A program made the position numbers and the translations under genes. A stretch of DNA of 64,000 nucleotides from Microvelia longipes. Lineage: Eukaryota > Arthropoda > Insecta > Hemiptera > Veliidae. The stretch lies in assembly GCA_018340805.1 (NCBI GenBank), contig JACMZG010001908.1, positions 19,069,879 to 19,133,878 on the forward strand. Reading direction: 5' to 3'. Each line of letters opens with the position of its first letter. Position 1 is the first letter of the stretch. A model generated the notes under the pieces. That model was not told the DNA's origin. It did no database searches and saw only the letters and a program-made list of their open reading frames with translations. Shown piece after piece: positions 11,825 to 22,760 of the stretch.

Positions 11825-13865
11825 ATCTTCTTGAAAAAAAATTGCTGTTACTTAAGCATGTTATGGAGATTATTATCGGTCTAAGTGATAGGTATATAAT
11901 AATATAGGGGTCCTGAAATAAAGTACAAAATATAATTCTACTGAATTTATTTTTCTTTTAAATTCATACATTTCTACAAAATATAATTTGCATTGTAAAT
12001 ATTTTTATTTATAAATTTCTTGGTAGAAATATTTTTACCAAACTCCTTAACAGAAGTAATTGCGGATAGTAAATAATATATTTACATAATATTTTCCCTC
12101 TTTAAAAGGAATAAATAAAATCTTCAAACCTACTTGTGATTTCATTAAGAGTATTTTCAGGTATTTCCAAAAGAAGTGAACGGATAAGCGAGTAAAAGGG
12201 TTTTAAATTGAATGGTCTCAGAGACGCTGCCTTGTCTTTCTTGTTACTTGCCATGATTTTGAAAAACTTTTAGGAAATACAAGAAATTGATTATTTTCTC
12301 AAAAACGTCTTTCCTTTTTAGTTTTTAACGGTTTTTAGCTTTCTACTTTACAGATTTTCCGTCTTCCGTCAAATTTGATTGATATAAAAGAAATAGGTAC
12401 AATTTCTTACAAGTTTCGTTTTTATCTTTTCACTCTTCTTTCTTGTTACTTGTTTATCTGACAATTTGACTTCTTCATACCTTATTCACGATGTTTATAT
12501 TTTTCTTGTCTGATTTTTTCTTTATTTTCTTTTGGAAGAAGAATATACTTCCTGATTTTCTTACTTCACTTTATTCATACTTGACCCGTAAAAGAATCTT
12601 TAATTATCTCTTACTTATTAATAATTGTATTTATTCCTTTCATTTATTTATTTTCTAATTATAATTATAAATGGTACTTTATTAATTATTTATCTCTGTT
12701 AGTCTTTTTCAAGAAACAATGCTTAAGTTGTTGACACAAGTGTCTTGGGTCTTTTTTAATTTTTATAATGTTTACTTGTATAAGATGTACAGTACACAAT
12801 TAAATCTATCTCAATAAATTTGTTGAGAATATAGCCTCTTTAAGAAATTGCTTTCTTTAATACTTTAAAAATAAAAATCTAAAGCAAATTTCACTTTTTC
12901 CTTGTTTTTATCCTGTCAATTTCCTTGACCTGAGAAGTAAACAAAATATAACTTACATCTTTTCTTATTTTATGCCTTTCTTTAATACATTGTTTGTCAT
13001 GTTTATTCTCTCCTTTTTTGTATTTTTAAAAGAAAATACAAAATTATTATTATTCTTTGTATATTTTTTAAATTTTGTTATCGTCAATCTTGAAATTAAA
13101 TAATATTAGTTTAACTTAGGTATTAAAAAGTTTAATAAGAAGTCCAATTATTAATAAGAGCATTTCAATTTTCCTTACAATCTTATATTTTCTCTTCAAA
13201 GAGGTTTTTATATCTTAACTGATTATCCAGCAAATCAAAAGATCAAAAAGTTAAATAATTTTAAATCGGAGTAATTTAATGAACTGCAAATATTAATATT
13301 TACCTTTTGATCTTTAAAATTATGAGATATTTACCTTAATTATGTTTTCTTTGATTTTATTATAAGATATTAACTTTTATTTTTAAATAATTACTTTATT
13401 TAAGTTTTTATTATTTTTTATCTCCAATTTTTTAGTAAATTTACGATGACAATATTCTTGTTTAGAAATTAATTATTAAGTAAAATGAGAGGCTCAGTTT
13501 TGAGAGTTATTGTATGATTATTAAACTCTCCTTCCTTATTTTTTCCTTCAATTTATTTTTACCTGCAATCATTATTTAGTATCCTAAGCAAATAGGAGCG
13601 CTAGCACCAAAAATTAAAATAATAAGTCATGTAATCGTTAACTAAATAAGACTCTAATTCTACATATTAATTTATATAAAAGCAATATATGTCAGGGCCA
13701 AATAAAACAAAAACTTCACAACTTAGCTTAAAACTAATTAACATTAATAAAATATAAATCAATTAATAGATAAATAAAGTCTAAAACACAAAACAAAAAT
13801 AAAAAACACAGAATAACACAGCACTGAGACAAAAACACACATAAAGCAGTAATGCGTATCAAGCA
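11825..13865. other. Unassigned AT-rich DNA
   Basis: Two kilobases of very AT-rich sequence with pyrimidine-rich patches at 12340-12700. No domain-bearing frame, RNA gene or repeat family recognised. Confidence 0.55.
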
Positions 13866-14326
13866 ACCTCTTGAAGATGTTGCTTCACCACATAGACTTA
13901 AACCTCTTGAAGATGGTTGCTTCAACATAGACCTTAAAGCCTTGAAGATTGCTTCCACATAGACCTTAAACCTCTTGAAGATGTTGCTTCACACATAGAC
14001 CTTAAACCTCTTGAAGATGTTGCTTCAACATAGACCTTAACCTCTTGAGATGTGCTTCACACATAGACCTTAAACCCTTGAGATGTTGCTTTCACACATA
14101 GACTTAAACCTCTTGAAGAGTTGCTTCAACATAGACCTCTTGAAGATGTTACTTAACACATAGACCTTAAACCTTTTGAAGATGTTGCTGCACACATAGA
14201 CCTTATACTCTTGAAGATGTTGCTTCACACATAGACCTTAAACCTCTTGAAGATGTTACTTAACACATAGACCTTAAACCTTTTGAAGATGTTGCTGCAC
14301 ACATAGACCTTAAACCTCTTGAAGAT
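13866..14326. repeat. 36-bp minisatellite, about 12-13 units
   Basis: Units follow the consensus ACCTCTTGAAGATGTTGCTT then CACACATAGACCTTAA. Most differences are one- to few-base deletions (GAGATGTGCTTC, GAAGAGTTGC), and one subrepeat with ACTTAACACATAG / GCTGCACACATAG occurs twice as a two-unit block, showing higher-order duplication. A minus-strand 74-codon frame that runs into it is repeat-derived. Confidence 0.9.
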
Positions 14327-16133
14327 GGGGTCACTCCTGACATATATTGCTTATTATATTTACTTTTGCATTAAGGGATTATACACTTAAAAAATTTGAA
14401 TCTGATGGAAAATAGTGAATAATAAGTAAATAAAATATTTTCCAAGCGTTAAAATGACAAATTTTTTGGTCCAATTTAATTTAAAATGTCAGTAACAACA
14501 CAGATAATGAAGTATTTTTTTTTATTTTGAAAATGTAGAAAATGTTTGCAAAGACTTATACTCTTTAGTGAATATTTGAATTAAAATTTTTCAATTTGAA
14601 GTATTGGGTATTTTAAAGTGGCTAGAACCCATAAACGTCTTACTAGGTCTGCTTTCAACTATGTTTTTTTTTGCGGGAGATCATTCGGAGGGACACCCTA
14701 AACCGATTAGATTAGACTGCAGTTCCTTTACACAAGAAACTATTCTTTATTCTATTTTGTGTCTTCTTCTAGCATTATTTATGGCGGTTCGAAATTTGAA
14801 AGAATGGATATAATTTCTGCTTAACCTCGTTGTAAAGTCATTATACTTGTGTACAGTTTTTTTGGGGAATTTTCAGGTAAAAAAGGTGGAGTTTATATTT
14901 CCTGCACAACCTGTACGTTTCTAATTTTACTTTTTAAAAACACCACAACACTGGTTGATTTACCTTTGCTTATAAGTTTATACGGAAGCAACCACTAGAG
15001 ACGAATATTTTGAAGAGATTGAATCCTAGTAGTGGACTAGGTTGGAATATAGATAAGCTATCAGTGAATGTGTATAAAATGATGTATTTCCTGGCGCTAT
15101 TCCGAAAAATACTTGTAGCCTTCCTGCTTAGGTTTGTTACTGTTTGGAATATAAATATACCTTTTTTACCTCTCATTTTGTTGGTAAAGTCAGGATAAGT
15201 CTCTAAACCATAGTATTATAATAAGTAGGCCGAAACCGAATTTTCTACCACCGTATTTTGCACTTGTGTAAAACGAAGAAGATTTATTAAAAATATTTTT
15301 TTCCTGATATTCGTAAAAGTATTTGTAAGTATGTTGACTTCAAAAAGCTTGAAGGTGTATTACTACTTACTCCAGAATCGCTATATTCGACTTTAAAATT
15401 ATTTGGTAGCCTATGTCTAGCTATAGCTTTATACGCTTTAAAGTATATTATTGTTTTACTTTAATTGTTTTTATTAGTTAGTCTTATTTTTCAGGATAAT
15501 ATTTCATAACGACGAATATTTTAGTCTAAATTTTTCTGTTCATGAATTTACTGAAATTATTCTATTTCGGCGGTAAATAATGTACTTTACTCATACCATT
15601 AAAGCATTTCTCAGTGTAGGCAACAAAAATGATAAAAGCTCTAAAAGATATTAATGTACGTTATTCACCGTAAAATTACTAAGCTATTCAATATACCACC
15701 GCACTAGTTATTACTCACTAGGCGTAACTGTGCAATAAAATATGAAACGTTTATAACTCTGCATTGCTTCTCTCATAATGATATTACTCTTTACGCTTTA
15801 TTCTGGGGATTTAATAGTCTTAACTCTATTATTCTCTTTTATTTTGTTATCTCTTTCTATTCAGCACATTATTATGATTTTTTTAAGATAGTTATTCTTT
15901 CAGCTGTTCGTTTTTTCAATAAGGTCTTCTTTGAAATATATTTAATGTTTTTTAGCTTTTATTTGGTTTTTACCACCATTTTTGTATAATTATTACTTTT
16001 ACTAAACAATTACTTAAGAGCAAAAATATTAGCTTATAGCTAATGATATCAATTAATATTCTTATTTATCTTAACTTATCTCTAACCAAAAAAAATAAGT
16101 TTCGCGAAAAACTTTTTAATATATATTATATTA

Positions 16134-16135
<2 letters not shown>
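14327..16135. other. Unassigned DNA with short hydrophobic open frames
   Basis: The frame at 14604-14813 (69 codons, TTG start) and those at 14970-15198 encode hydrophobic stretches but no family I recognise, and they lack a good ATG start. The region is slightly less AT-rich than its neighbours, so a decayed gene or element cannot be excluded. Nothing else is seen. Confidence 0.4.

Positions 16136-16177
<42 letters not shown>
16136..16177. repeat. (AT)n microsatellite followed by T tract
   Basis: About 35 bases of pure AT alternation followed by a run of nine or more T. Confidence 0.9.
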
Positions 16178-16185
<8 letters not shown>

Positions 16186-16424
16186 TATTAAAAACAGACT
16201 TTTTCATGTTGTTAAAATATAAATGAGGATTTTTTTATCTTGTGTTTTAGTGATATTATATTATAATTGAAAGTGTGGAAGAAATATTTCAATCTAATTT
16301 TAATTGTAATATAAGTTATTTTAGATAAGTTATAACTTCATATTGTTTATTAAAGAATTTAACACTGTTGTTTAATCTATTAAAGTTAAACTTGTTTATT
16401 GAAGTTTAAATTTAAAATTTAAAA

Positions 16425-16579
16425 ATGGCGATGGTTTTATCATCCAGAAGTAAATTGATAACATTGTTCATAATATTAGTGTTTTATTGGCTGCTATATT
16501 AGTTGTTGCTTCGTCATCAGGCTGGTTTAGTGCTACGCATTCTCAACCCTCGGCACAATCCTTCTATACAAATCATAAG
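16425..16579 (+). pseudogene. Candidate first exon of a secreted protein, frameshifted
   Basis: An ATG in a good context (AAAAATGGCG) opens a frame that begins with Met-Ala-Met-Val and a basic Arg-Ser-Lys, then runs into hydrophobic residues and stops after 26 codons (TAG ending at 16502). One frame over, the hydrophobic run continues as LLAAILVVASSSGWFS and then a polar stretch ending TNHK. This stops exactly at AAG followed by GTAAAG, a good splice-donor match. The two halves together look like a signal peptide plus the start of a mature chain, interrupted by a one-base shift. This could be a real exon with an assembly indel, a pseudogene, or chance. No homologue is recognised and no next exon was found. 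Confidence 0.3.
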
Positions 16580-18238
16580 GTAAAGTAATATTAAATTTAA
16601 GGTAAAATAATAACAATTTTAATTAACTAAAAGAAAAAAAGTTGTTTAGTCATCTATACAGGATGGTACATTTTAAATTCATCACCCTCATTATCTCGAC
16701 AAAATTGATGTATCTACCCCCCACCCCCTTTAAATTGTCCACTGGTAAATTAAAAAGCCTATTATTTTTTTCGTTCATCGTTTGTTATGTATGGTTACCT
16801 GATAACCATACATTGCGATAAAATAAAAATTGGTGTTTAAACTACCAGTCGTCGACTTGGGGGGGGGGGGGGTGTTATATACTAATTTGTTTGCTATAGT
16901 TCAGCACGGAGCTGAGTTGTCAGGGTAATGTATTTTAAATGTACCGCCCTGTAATTATACCACGTATTTTATAACAAGGTCTCTGTAATATATAAATATT
17001 TGTGTTATAGGACCAATTATTAGACTTTTCGTCCAATCATTTATGGACTTTTTATTAAAAATTGCTAAGACGTAATTATGTATGTATATATTATATATAT
17101 ATTATATATATATATTAATTCTATATTCATAACTTATGATAATATGTGTGCATGATTAAGTATCAACACTGCTTGTCATAAAGACGCAGTATAAGTGTAT
17201 TATAATGTAATGAATAATTTCACTACTTTCTACTCAAGCTCAACTCTTCGTACTTTCAAGACAATTCCAATTTCAAAAGGTCCCTTCTACAGTTTTATAA
17301 AATTCTAATGATATTTTAAAACTGTGAAATAATTTAAAACAACTAGTTACCTCGTTAACTACCACTACTGATGAACAAGTTTTATTAATTATAATACCTA
17401 TTAAAGGGAATTTTTTAGTTTACGTTCAAAATCGATAAAAATTCTTAATAAATTATTTAAATGAAAGGGACTTAAGTTGGGAAATTGCTATGAAAAGTTG
17501 ATTGGAAAGTAGCGATTAAATAATTTCTAAATAAAAATCTCAAGACGCTAGTTAAAAAACTATTTCAGTGTATTGAACTAGATTTGTTGCTTTGATTTTT
17601 GCCCTTGACATTCCTTTAAAAATCAACAAAGGAAGGAATTCTATTGGTTCATTACGACCATACTCCTCAGTGAGATAAGTTATTGTCGCCCATATTAAAA
17701 TTCTGTTTGCCTGTTTTTAGTTCAAAATGATTTATTTATATATTACATGATACAACGAGGTTTTTTCCCCTCAATATTTTTCCTTGGCTGTCAATTTATC
17801 AAAACAAAAAAATTAGTTCAATACCATAAATTATATCCATCTGCATTTATAACCAAATTTATTAACTATAATTTATTTATTAAAGTAAATATTGTTCAAT
17901 AGACACAAAATATTGCTATTACCATAGCAATATAAATATATATAAATATATGTCATTTTGTGACAATATTTATTGAACTTAGAAACTACTGTGCTTCATT
18001 TTGTCTAGGTTGTTGTTTTATGAGCATCTGTTATAACATTCTAAAGTATTTATTTTCTTTAAAAGAAACAAATAAAAACTGGAAAAATAAAACTTGGTGA
18101 TTTTACGTAAAATAAAACCCAATATTAGTTCAATGATTAAAATAATGTTTGCTTCTACTTAAAAAAAACCTTAGTCTGTCTCTTATAGAAATATTTTATT
18201 TTATTTCTACTAACTATTATGAAAATTATTATATAACA
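16580..18238. other. Unassigned AT-rich DNA with poly-G and AT palindromes
   Basis: A run of 14 G (about 16860-16873) is striking in such AT-rich DNA. A palindromic TATATA block lies at about 17076-17117. An imperfect palindrome AGACACAAAATATTGC / TGTGACAATATT lies near 17900-17970. No gene recognised. Confidence 0.5.
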
Positions 18239-18465
18239 TGTTTGACTTGTTATTACTTATAATATTATAACCAAACCTAATATTATATTAACTTACTTAA
18301 TATTATAACTTAAAATATATTAAAGAACGAAAGAATAGAAAGTCTGTCCACAGTTTAAGATATACGCATAATATATTATATTATACTTATAATTATAACC
18401 AAACCAAATATCATATTAACTTACTTAATATTATAACTTATAATATATTATTTTATACTTATAAT
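18239..18465. repeat. Direct repeat of about 80 bp, two copies
   Basis: The words ATAACCAAACC, ATATTAACTTACTTAATATT and ATAACTTA recur in the same order at about 18265-18320 and 18395-18450. Both are separated by AT-rich DNA. This is a local duplication of noncoding sequence. Confidence 0.6.
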
Positions 18466-18902
18466 ATCAAAAATATTAATAATAATATATGGTAATTTAT
18501 TACCATACAATATATTACATCGGTAATATATTGGTATAATATGTAAGTTACGAAGTTTAATAACCTAATGAATTTACGTATAAGTATAATTATAGAGAGT
18601 GCAATTATTTGATGCGATGGCTGAATGAGTTATCGTTTTTTAACTACTTAATATTTTGAAATATTAAGTAAATAAAAGGTAGTTAAAATTGAAGTCAAAT
18701 TGAGTTATCTTCTCTCTATTTGTGGTCTAGACAGCTAACTGATGTGACCTTATTCCATTACTCTTTATTAAGGGTTTTCTAAATCCATAGCGTTGACCGG
18801 TTTTCCCACTATCTCTATGAAGCCACAGACTTTTTGCTAAAAAGGGAAATTAATACTTATTTCCATCTCTCACTTTAAAACAAATATTTTATTCACTAAC
18901 CA
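18466..18902. other. Unassigned AT-rich DNA
   Basis: Small palindromes such as GGTAATTTATTACC (18491-18504) and the inverted pair TTTTAACTACTTAATATT / AATATTAAGTA..GTAGTTAAAA at about 18637-18688 are present. No gene seen. Confidence 0.45.
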
Positions 18903-19650
18903 TCTTTTTACTTCTCCTCATTTCTACTGTAGGTATATAGGAAAAGTATTGTGTTAGCAATAAAAATCCGTAACTATAATTTCACCAGAATTATCAGTTT
19001 CAAGTTGTTTTAAGACCCCCTAGTTAGTTATTACCAAGCTATCTGTGTGTATGTGTGTGTCTGTTCTTCTAGTTTCCAGTTTGTTTATGGTAGAGAGTTA
19101 CTTGGCACAAAAATCTATCTTTAAGTTTAGTTGTGCTATCCGGAAAATATTTATTATTAGCATTAGTTCAATTTTTATTGAAAATTAATGTCATTAAGTT
19201 TAAACTTGGTACAAGTGTATCTCTTTAATTATAATTCGGTACAAGTGTATCTCTTTAAGTATAATTTGGTACAAGTGTATCTCTTTAAGTATAATTTAGT
19301 ACAAGTGCATCTCTTTAAGTATAATTTGGTACAAGTGTATCCCTTTAAGTATAATTTGGTACAAGTGAATCCCTTTGAGTATAATTTGTGTATCCCTTTA
19401 AGTATAATTTGGTACAAGTGTATCCCTTTAATTATAATTTGTTTCTTTTCAATTCGGCTGGTATATCTACAGATTTCTTTGAATCATAATAATACGGCTG
19501 ATCTTTGAGAATAATAAGAATATATTTACTGTGTGAGGACGAGCGAATCGAGTGCGAAGACGTACTGCAATATAAATTTGTTGATTTCATATTTTAATGC
19601 GAGCAAAGCGAGTCCGGAAGTAATTAGGATGAGGGTTGTTAAACCGATTT
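18903..19650 (+). repeat. Family A element with internal tandem expansion
   Basis: A head with CTGTAGGTATATAGGAAAAG at about 18930 is followed by ATTTCACCAGAATTATCAG, a TG-rich stretch (19040-19065) and the TAGAGAGTTACTTGGC word. It continues with GTGCTATCCGGAAAATATTT, a minisatellite (19198-19440), and two tail modules, GAGGACGAGCGAATCGAGTGC (about 19536) and GCGAGCAAAGCGAGTCC (about 19598). It lacks a clear 5S-like segment and the GAGGTACC end. The 106-codon frame over the array is repeat-derived, with ten-residue periodicity. Confidence 0.75.
19198..19440. repeat. 30-bp minisatellite grown from family A sequence
   Basis: About eight units of GGTACAAGTGTATCTCTTTA then AGTATAATTT. The period of 30 is a multiple of three, so it gives open frames on both strands (19188-19508 plus, 19229-19417 minus) that look like proteins but are only repeats. 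The undivided family A copy at 9.0-9.9 kb has a single CGGTACAAGTGTATACC at the matching place, so this unit arose from the element itself. Confidence 0.85.
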
Positions 19651-20540
19651 GGTAATAAAAAAGAGATTTACTGTACTATTTTTCTCTTAATGTAAGAATA
19701 TCTAGCCCAATAACACTTCAAATCTAAGGTCTGATTTTCAGAGCAGTACAGAGTTAGCGGTAAAACTTGGCAGAAATCACGTTATAAGTATGTATTAAAA
19801 TATTATTTTAAACAAAAAAAACATGCATTTAGCGTTGAAATGTAAAATGATTTTTACATTATCATTTTAGATTAACGTTTAGATTTTTTTCACTATCTTG
19901 CATACTAAAGAGTTAAAAAAATAAATAATAGTTTTATAATTTTAGTTGCTACAATAATATAAAATTGTTTGCCTCTCTCTATATGATCAAATGAAGACTT
20001 GCTTAGGCGTCTGTGAGAGATAAACATACTGGTGGACATAATTGGCGAATTTAAAATCCGTTTTCTTTTCATTTATTATTTGGAATAATTATAATATATC
20101 TGCTCTGGTGGTTATTATGAAGCCGAATTAATTTTTTACAACTCTAATAATTTGGTTTTATGAGTTAGCTTCTCTATTTAATCTATGTAATGAAATTTAC
20201 TGGCTACCTTAAAAATCAATTATCAGGGAGTATAGTATTGGGCAATATTTCTAATTAATAATTTTCGTCGTTACTCGTTTTAAAACCATAATTTCTCTTT
20301 TAAATTTGTATTATTAATTAAAGTAAAGTGATTTTATGTGTAAGTAAAATTATTAAAGGTAACCTTTACTGTAATATGGTTTTGAAAATATTGTAATGAT
20401 ATTATTGAAGCTGATTTAAATTTAATTGGTAGTGCCTGATGCAGGGCCGTGATAATTGGGTCGTGTGAATATATCAAAGCTTTTTTATATTTGTAAAATT
20501 TTACCGTTAAAATTTAATTTAATGCTTTTAAACTCCTTTG
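19651..20540. other. Unassigned AT-rich DNA
   Basis: No coding frame, RNA gene or repeat family recognised. Confidence 0.55.
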
Positions 20541-20790
20541 TTTTTCCTTCTCCTCACATACTATTGTATGCATAAAGGAAAGTATTGCTTTTCACGGTGA
20601 AAATCTCAGATATTTCATGAGAATTATTCGTTGTTGGAATTATTTTTCCAAGAATTTCTGAGTGGTTTTTATTATTGTGCTTGTCTGTGTTTGGATGTGT
20701 CGTAACTTTATGCTAAAGTTGGCACGGAAATAAAAACTTAGGGTAGTTGTGCTGCCCATAAATGGAAATTTTTGACACATGTTAACTTAT
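20541..20790 (+). repeat. Family A element, head fragment
   Basis: Diverged head: TTCTCCTCACATACTATTG, AAAGGAAAGTATTGCTTTT, TGAGTGGTTTTTATTATTGTG, and CTGTCTGTGTTTGGATGTGT, ending in ACTTAGGGTAGTTGTGCTGCC. Body, 5S-like part and tail are absent. Confidence 0.65.
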
Positions 20791-22494
20791 GTGGGTTAAC
20801 ACTTGATGACTCTTGCTGAGTCATCAACAACTTTTAAAAATTCATTATTAATCGAATAGTTTGTACTGATAGAATTTTGTCTTAAAATTCTATATTGTTA
20901 TTGACTACCATTTTAAAGTTTTTACTCTTAAATTTTAAAATTTTGACTCTCACATTGACTCTGAAAGCTTAAAAACCATTGCTATAAAACAAAAAAGTTT
21001 AGATTTCATTTTTACAAACTTACTTTGTGTGTTAGAGAAGGTAGTTGTGAGGGTTGATAAAGTCAAGTTGTCTTTTAAATTTGACGGTCTTAATTTCTTT
21101 CACTTTAGTTTATTACCTAGATTTTGTTATAAATGCAGATGGCTTTATGAGTAGAGTTCCACGGTTGAGTTATGTACCATCGAACCCACACAAAACTTGG
21201 TTTCAATTTAGAACCTGTCCATGTAAACCCAAACGTGGTTTGGGACCACATTCAACATGATTCAATGATTCACGTTTCATATTGTCCTTGATCATAATGG
21301 TTCAGTGTGCCTGTGTAAGTGTGTGGGTTCAATGGTGCATAGTTCAACCATTGGACTACCTACTACATTTATGTGTACTTATATTTTGTCTCTTTTATTA
21401 TTAATCATAATATTTTTGTTTATTTGTAATTTATATATAATATACTTGTATAATATTTTAAATTTTCTAACTAATCTTTTAATGATTTTAAATTTAAACA
21501 TATATTGTGATTCTATTGTTTTGTTATAATTGTTTCTTTTTTAATATTTTTAACTAAAGCTATTGGATATATTTAAATTTAAAATGTATTATGCTATCAT
21601 AATTTCTAAGTTTTATTGCTTTACACTGGATTAATTATTTATGGTAAGTTAAAATTTTATTTGCTAATTTTTAAATATTTCTATTTTGATTTTAATTTAT
21701 TACCATTTTAATCCTTACTCTTGCATTAATTTATTATTTTTACGACCTGTTGTTGGTCTATGTTTTTATTGTAATTTTTACGTCATTGATTTCATTTTAT
21801 GTGAAATATGCAAATACATGTTGGAATTATATTTTAAAGAAAATATTTGGTTTGGAATGATATCGCATATAGTCATTATGTTTTATTTCTCTTTTTCTTG
21901 TTATTACACTTCCTCACGCTTTTCATGACAAATCCCATCTAAGTTTTTATTTTCTTTGCTTCTCTTCACATTTTCTTACTTAATAATATTTTTGGTGTTA
22001 CTTGCGAAAAATTATAAAACTGAAAGCACGTCTAGCTTAGGTTTAACAAAACAACTTTTATGTCTTAATATTTCCTAAGTTTTTAAACATTATTTATTTA
22101 GGGTTTTTTACTGTTTTGGCATATTTATTTTGGGCTTTCCTAATTTTAAACATTTTTTACTATAAATTTTCCTTTATTTTTTTTAAATTTGTTTTTATTA
22201 ATATTTATTGTTTTTTTTTTATTTTTCAGTCCTAATATTTTGTAAATAATTTACTCTTTATTAAGTTATGGATAAGGTATAATATCAAACGAAAAATATA
22301 TATAGGAATTTTGGTTTCTTTTTTTAAAGATTTCTTGTTTATTTATTTAGTATAAACTCATATAAATTAAAATGACATGAATAATTAAAATTACAATCAA
22401 TTTTTTTCTTCTAAAATTTCTTTTAAATGAATAAATAAAAAGAAAATAACCTTTGAAATATAAATTCTTATTATGTGACATGCAAATTCTATTT
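20791..22494. other. Unassigned DNA with chance open frames
   Basis: Frames of 68-80 codons at 21054, 21305 and 21686 begin at non-ATG codons and are rich in Phe, Leu, Ile and Tyr, as expected from T-rich DNA. The first has a hydrophobic start and a short Cys/Pro-rich end (TCPCKPKRG), but no family is recognised. Confidence 0.45.
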
Positions 22495-22760
22495 TTTACT
22501 TTTCCTTTTGCATACCGTTGGTATAAAGGAATGGTATTGTGTTTGCTATAAAAATCTAATTTAAAGATTTTCTAAATAAAAATTCTGTTTTAGATGTTTT
22601 TAGGACCTTCAGAGTTTTTTTTTTCAAATAGAGTATCATTATGTGTGTGCGTCTATCAGTATGTGTCTGTCATCAATGTAGCTCCCCTGTGTGTTAATGC
22701 TACAGAGTTGAAACAACTATGATGTTTAATAAAAAACACACTTAAAATTAACTAGACTGT
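22495..22760 (+). repeat. Family A element, head fragment
   Basis: Head with TTTTACTTTTCCTTTTGC, ATAAAGGAATGGTATTGTG, TTTTTAGGACCTTCAGAG, and TGTGTGTGCGTCTATC. It extends to AATGTAGCTCCCCTGTGTG and CTACAGAGTTGAAAC, the border between head and body in longer copies. Confidence 0.7.

Noticed and set aside
13734..13958. 74-codon minus-strand frame
   Set aside because: Its start lies in the 36-bp minisatellite and the rest is low-complexity.
14604..14813. 69-codon hydrophobic frame that looks membrane-like
   Set aside because: TTG start, no family recognised, and T-rich DNA commonly gives hydrophobic frames. Not enough for a gene call.
19188..19508. 106-codon frame with a ten-residue repeat
   Set aside because: It is a translation of the 30-bp minisatellite inside a family A copy. 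The opposite strand is open too, as expected from a period divisible by three.
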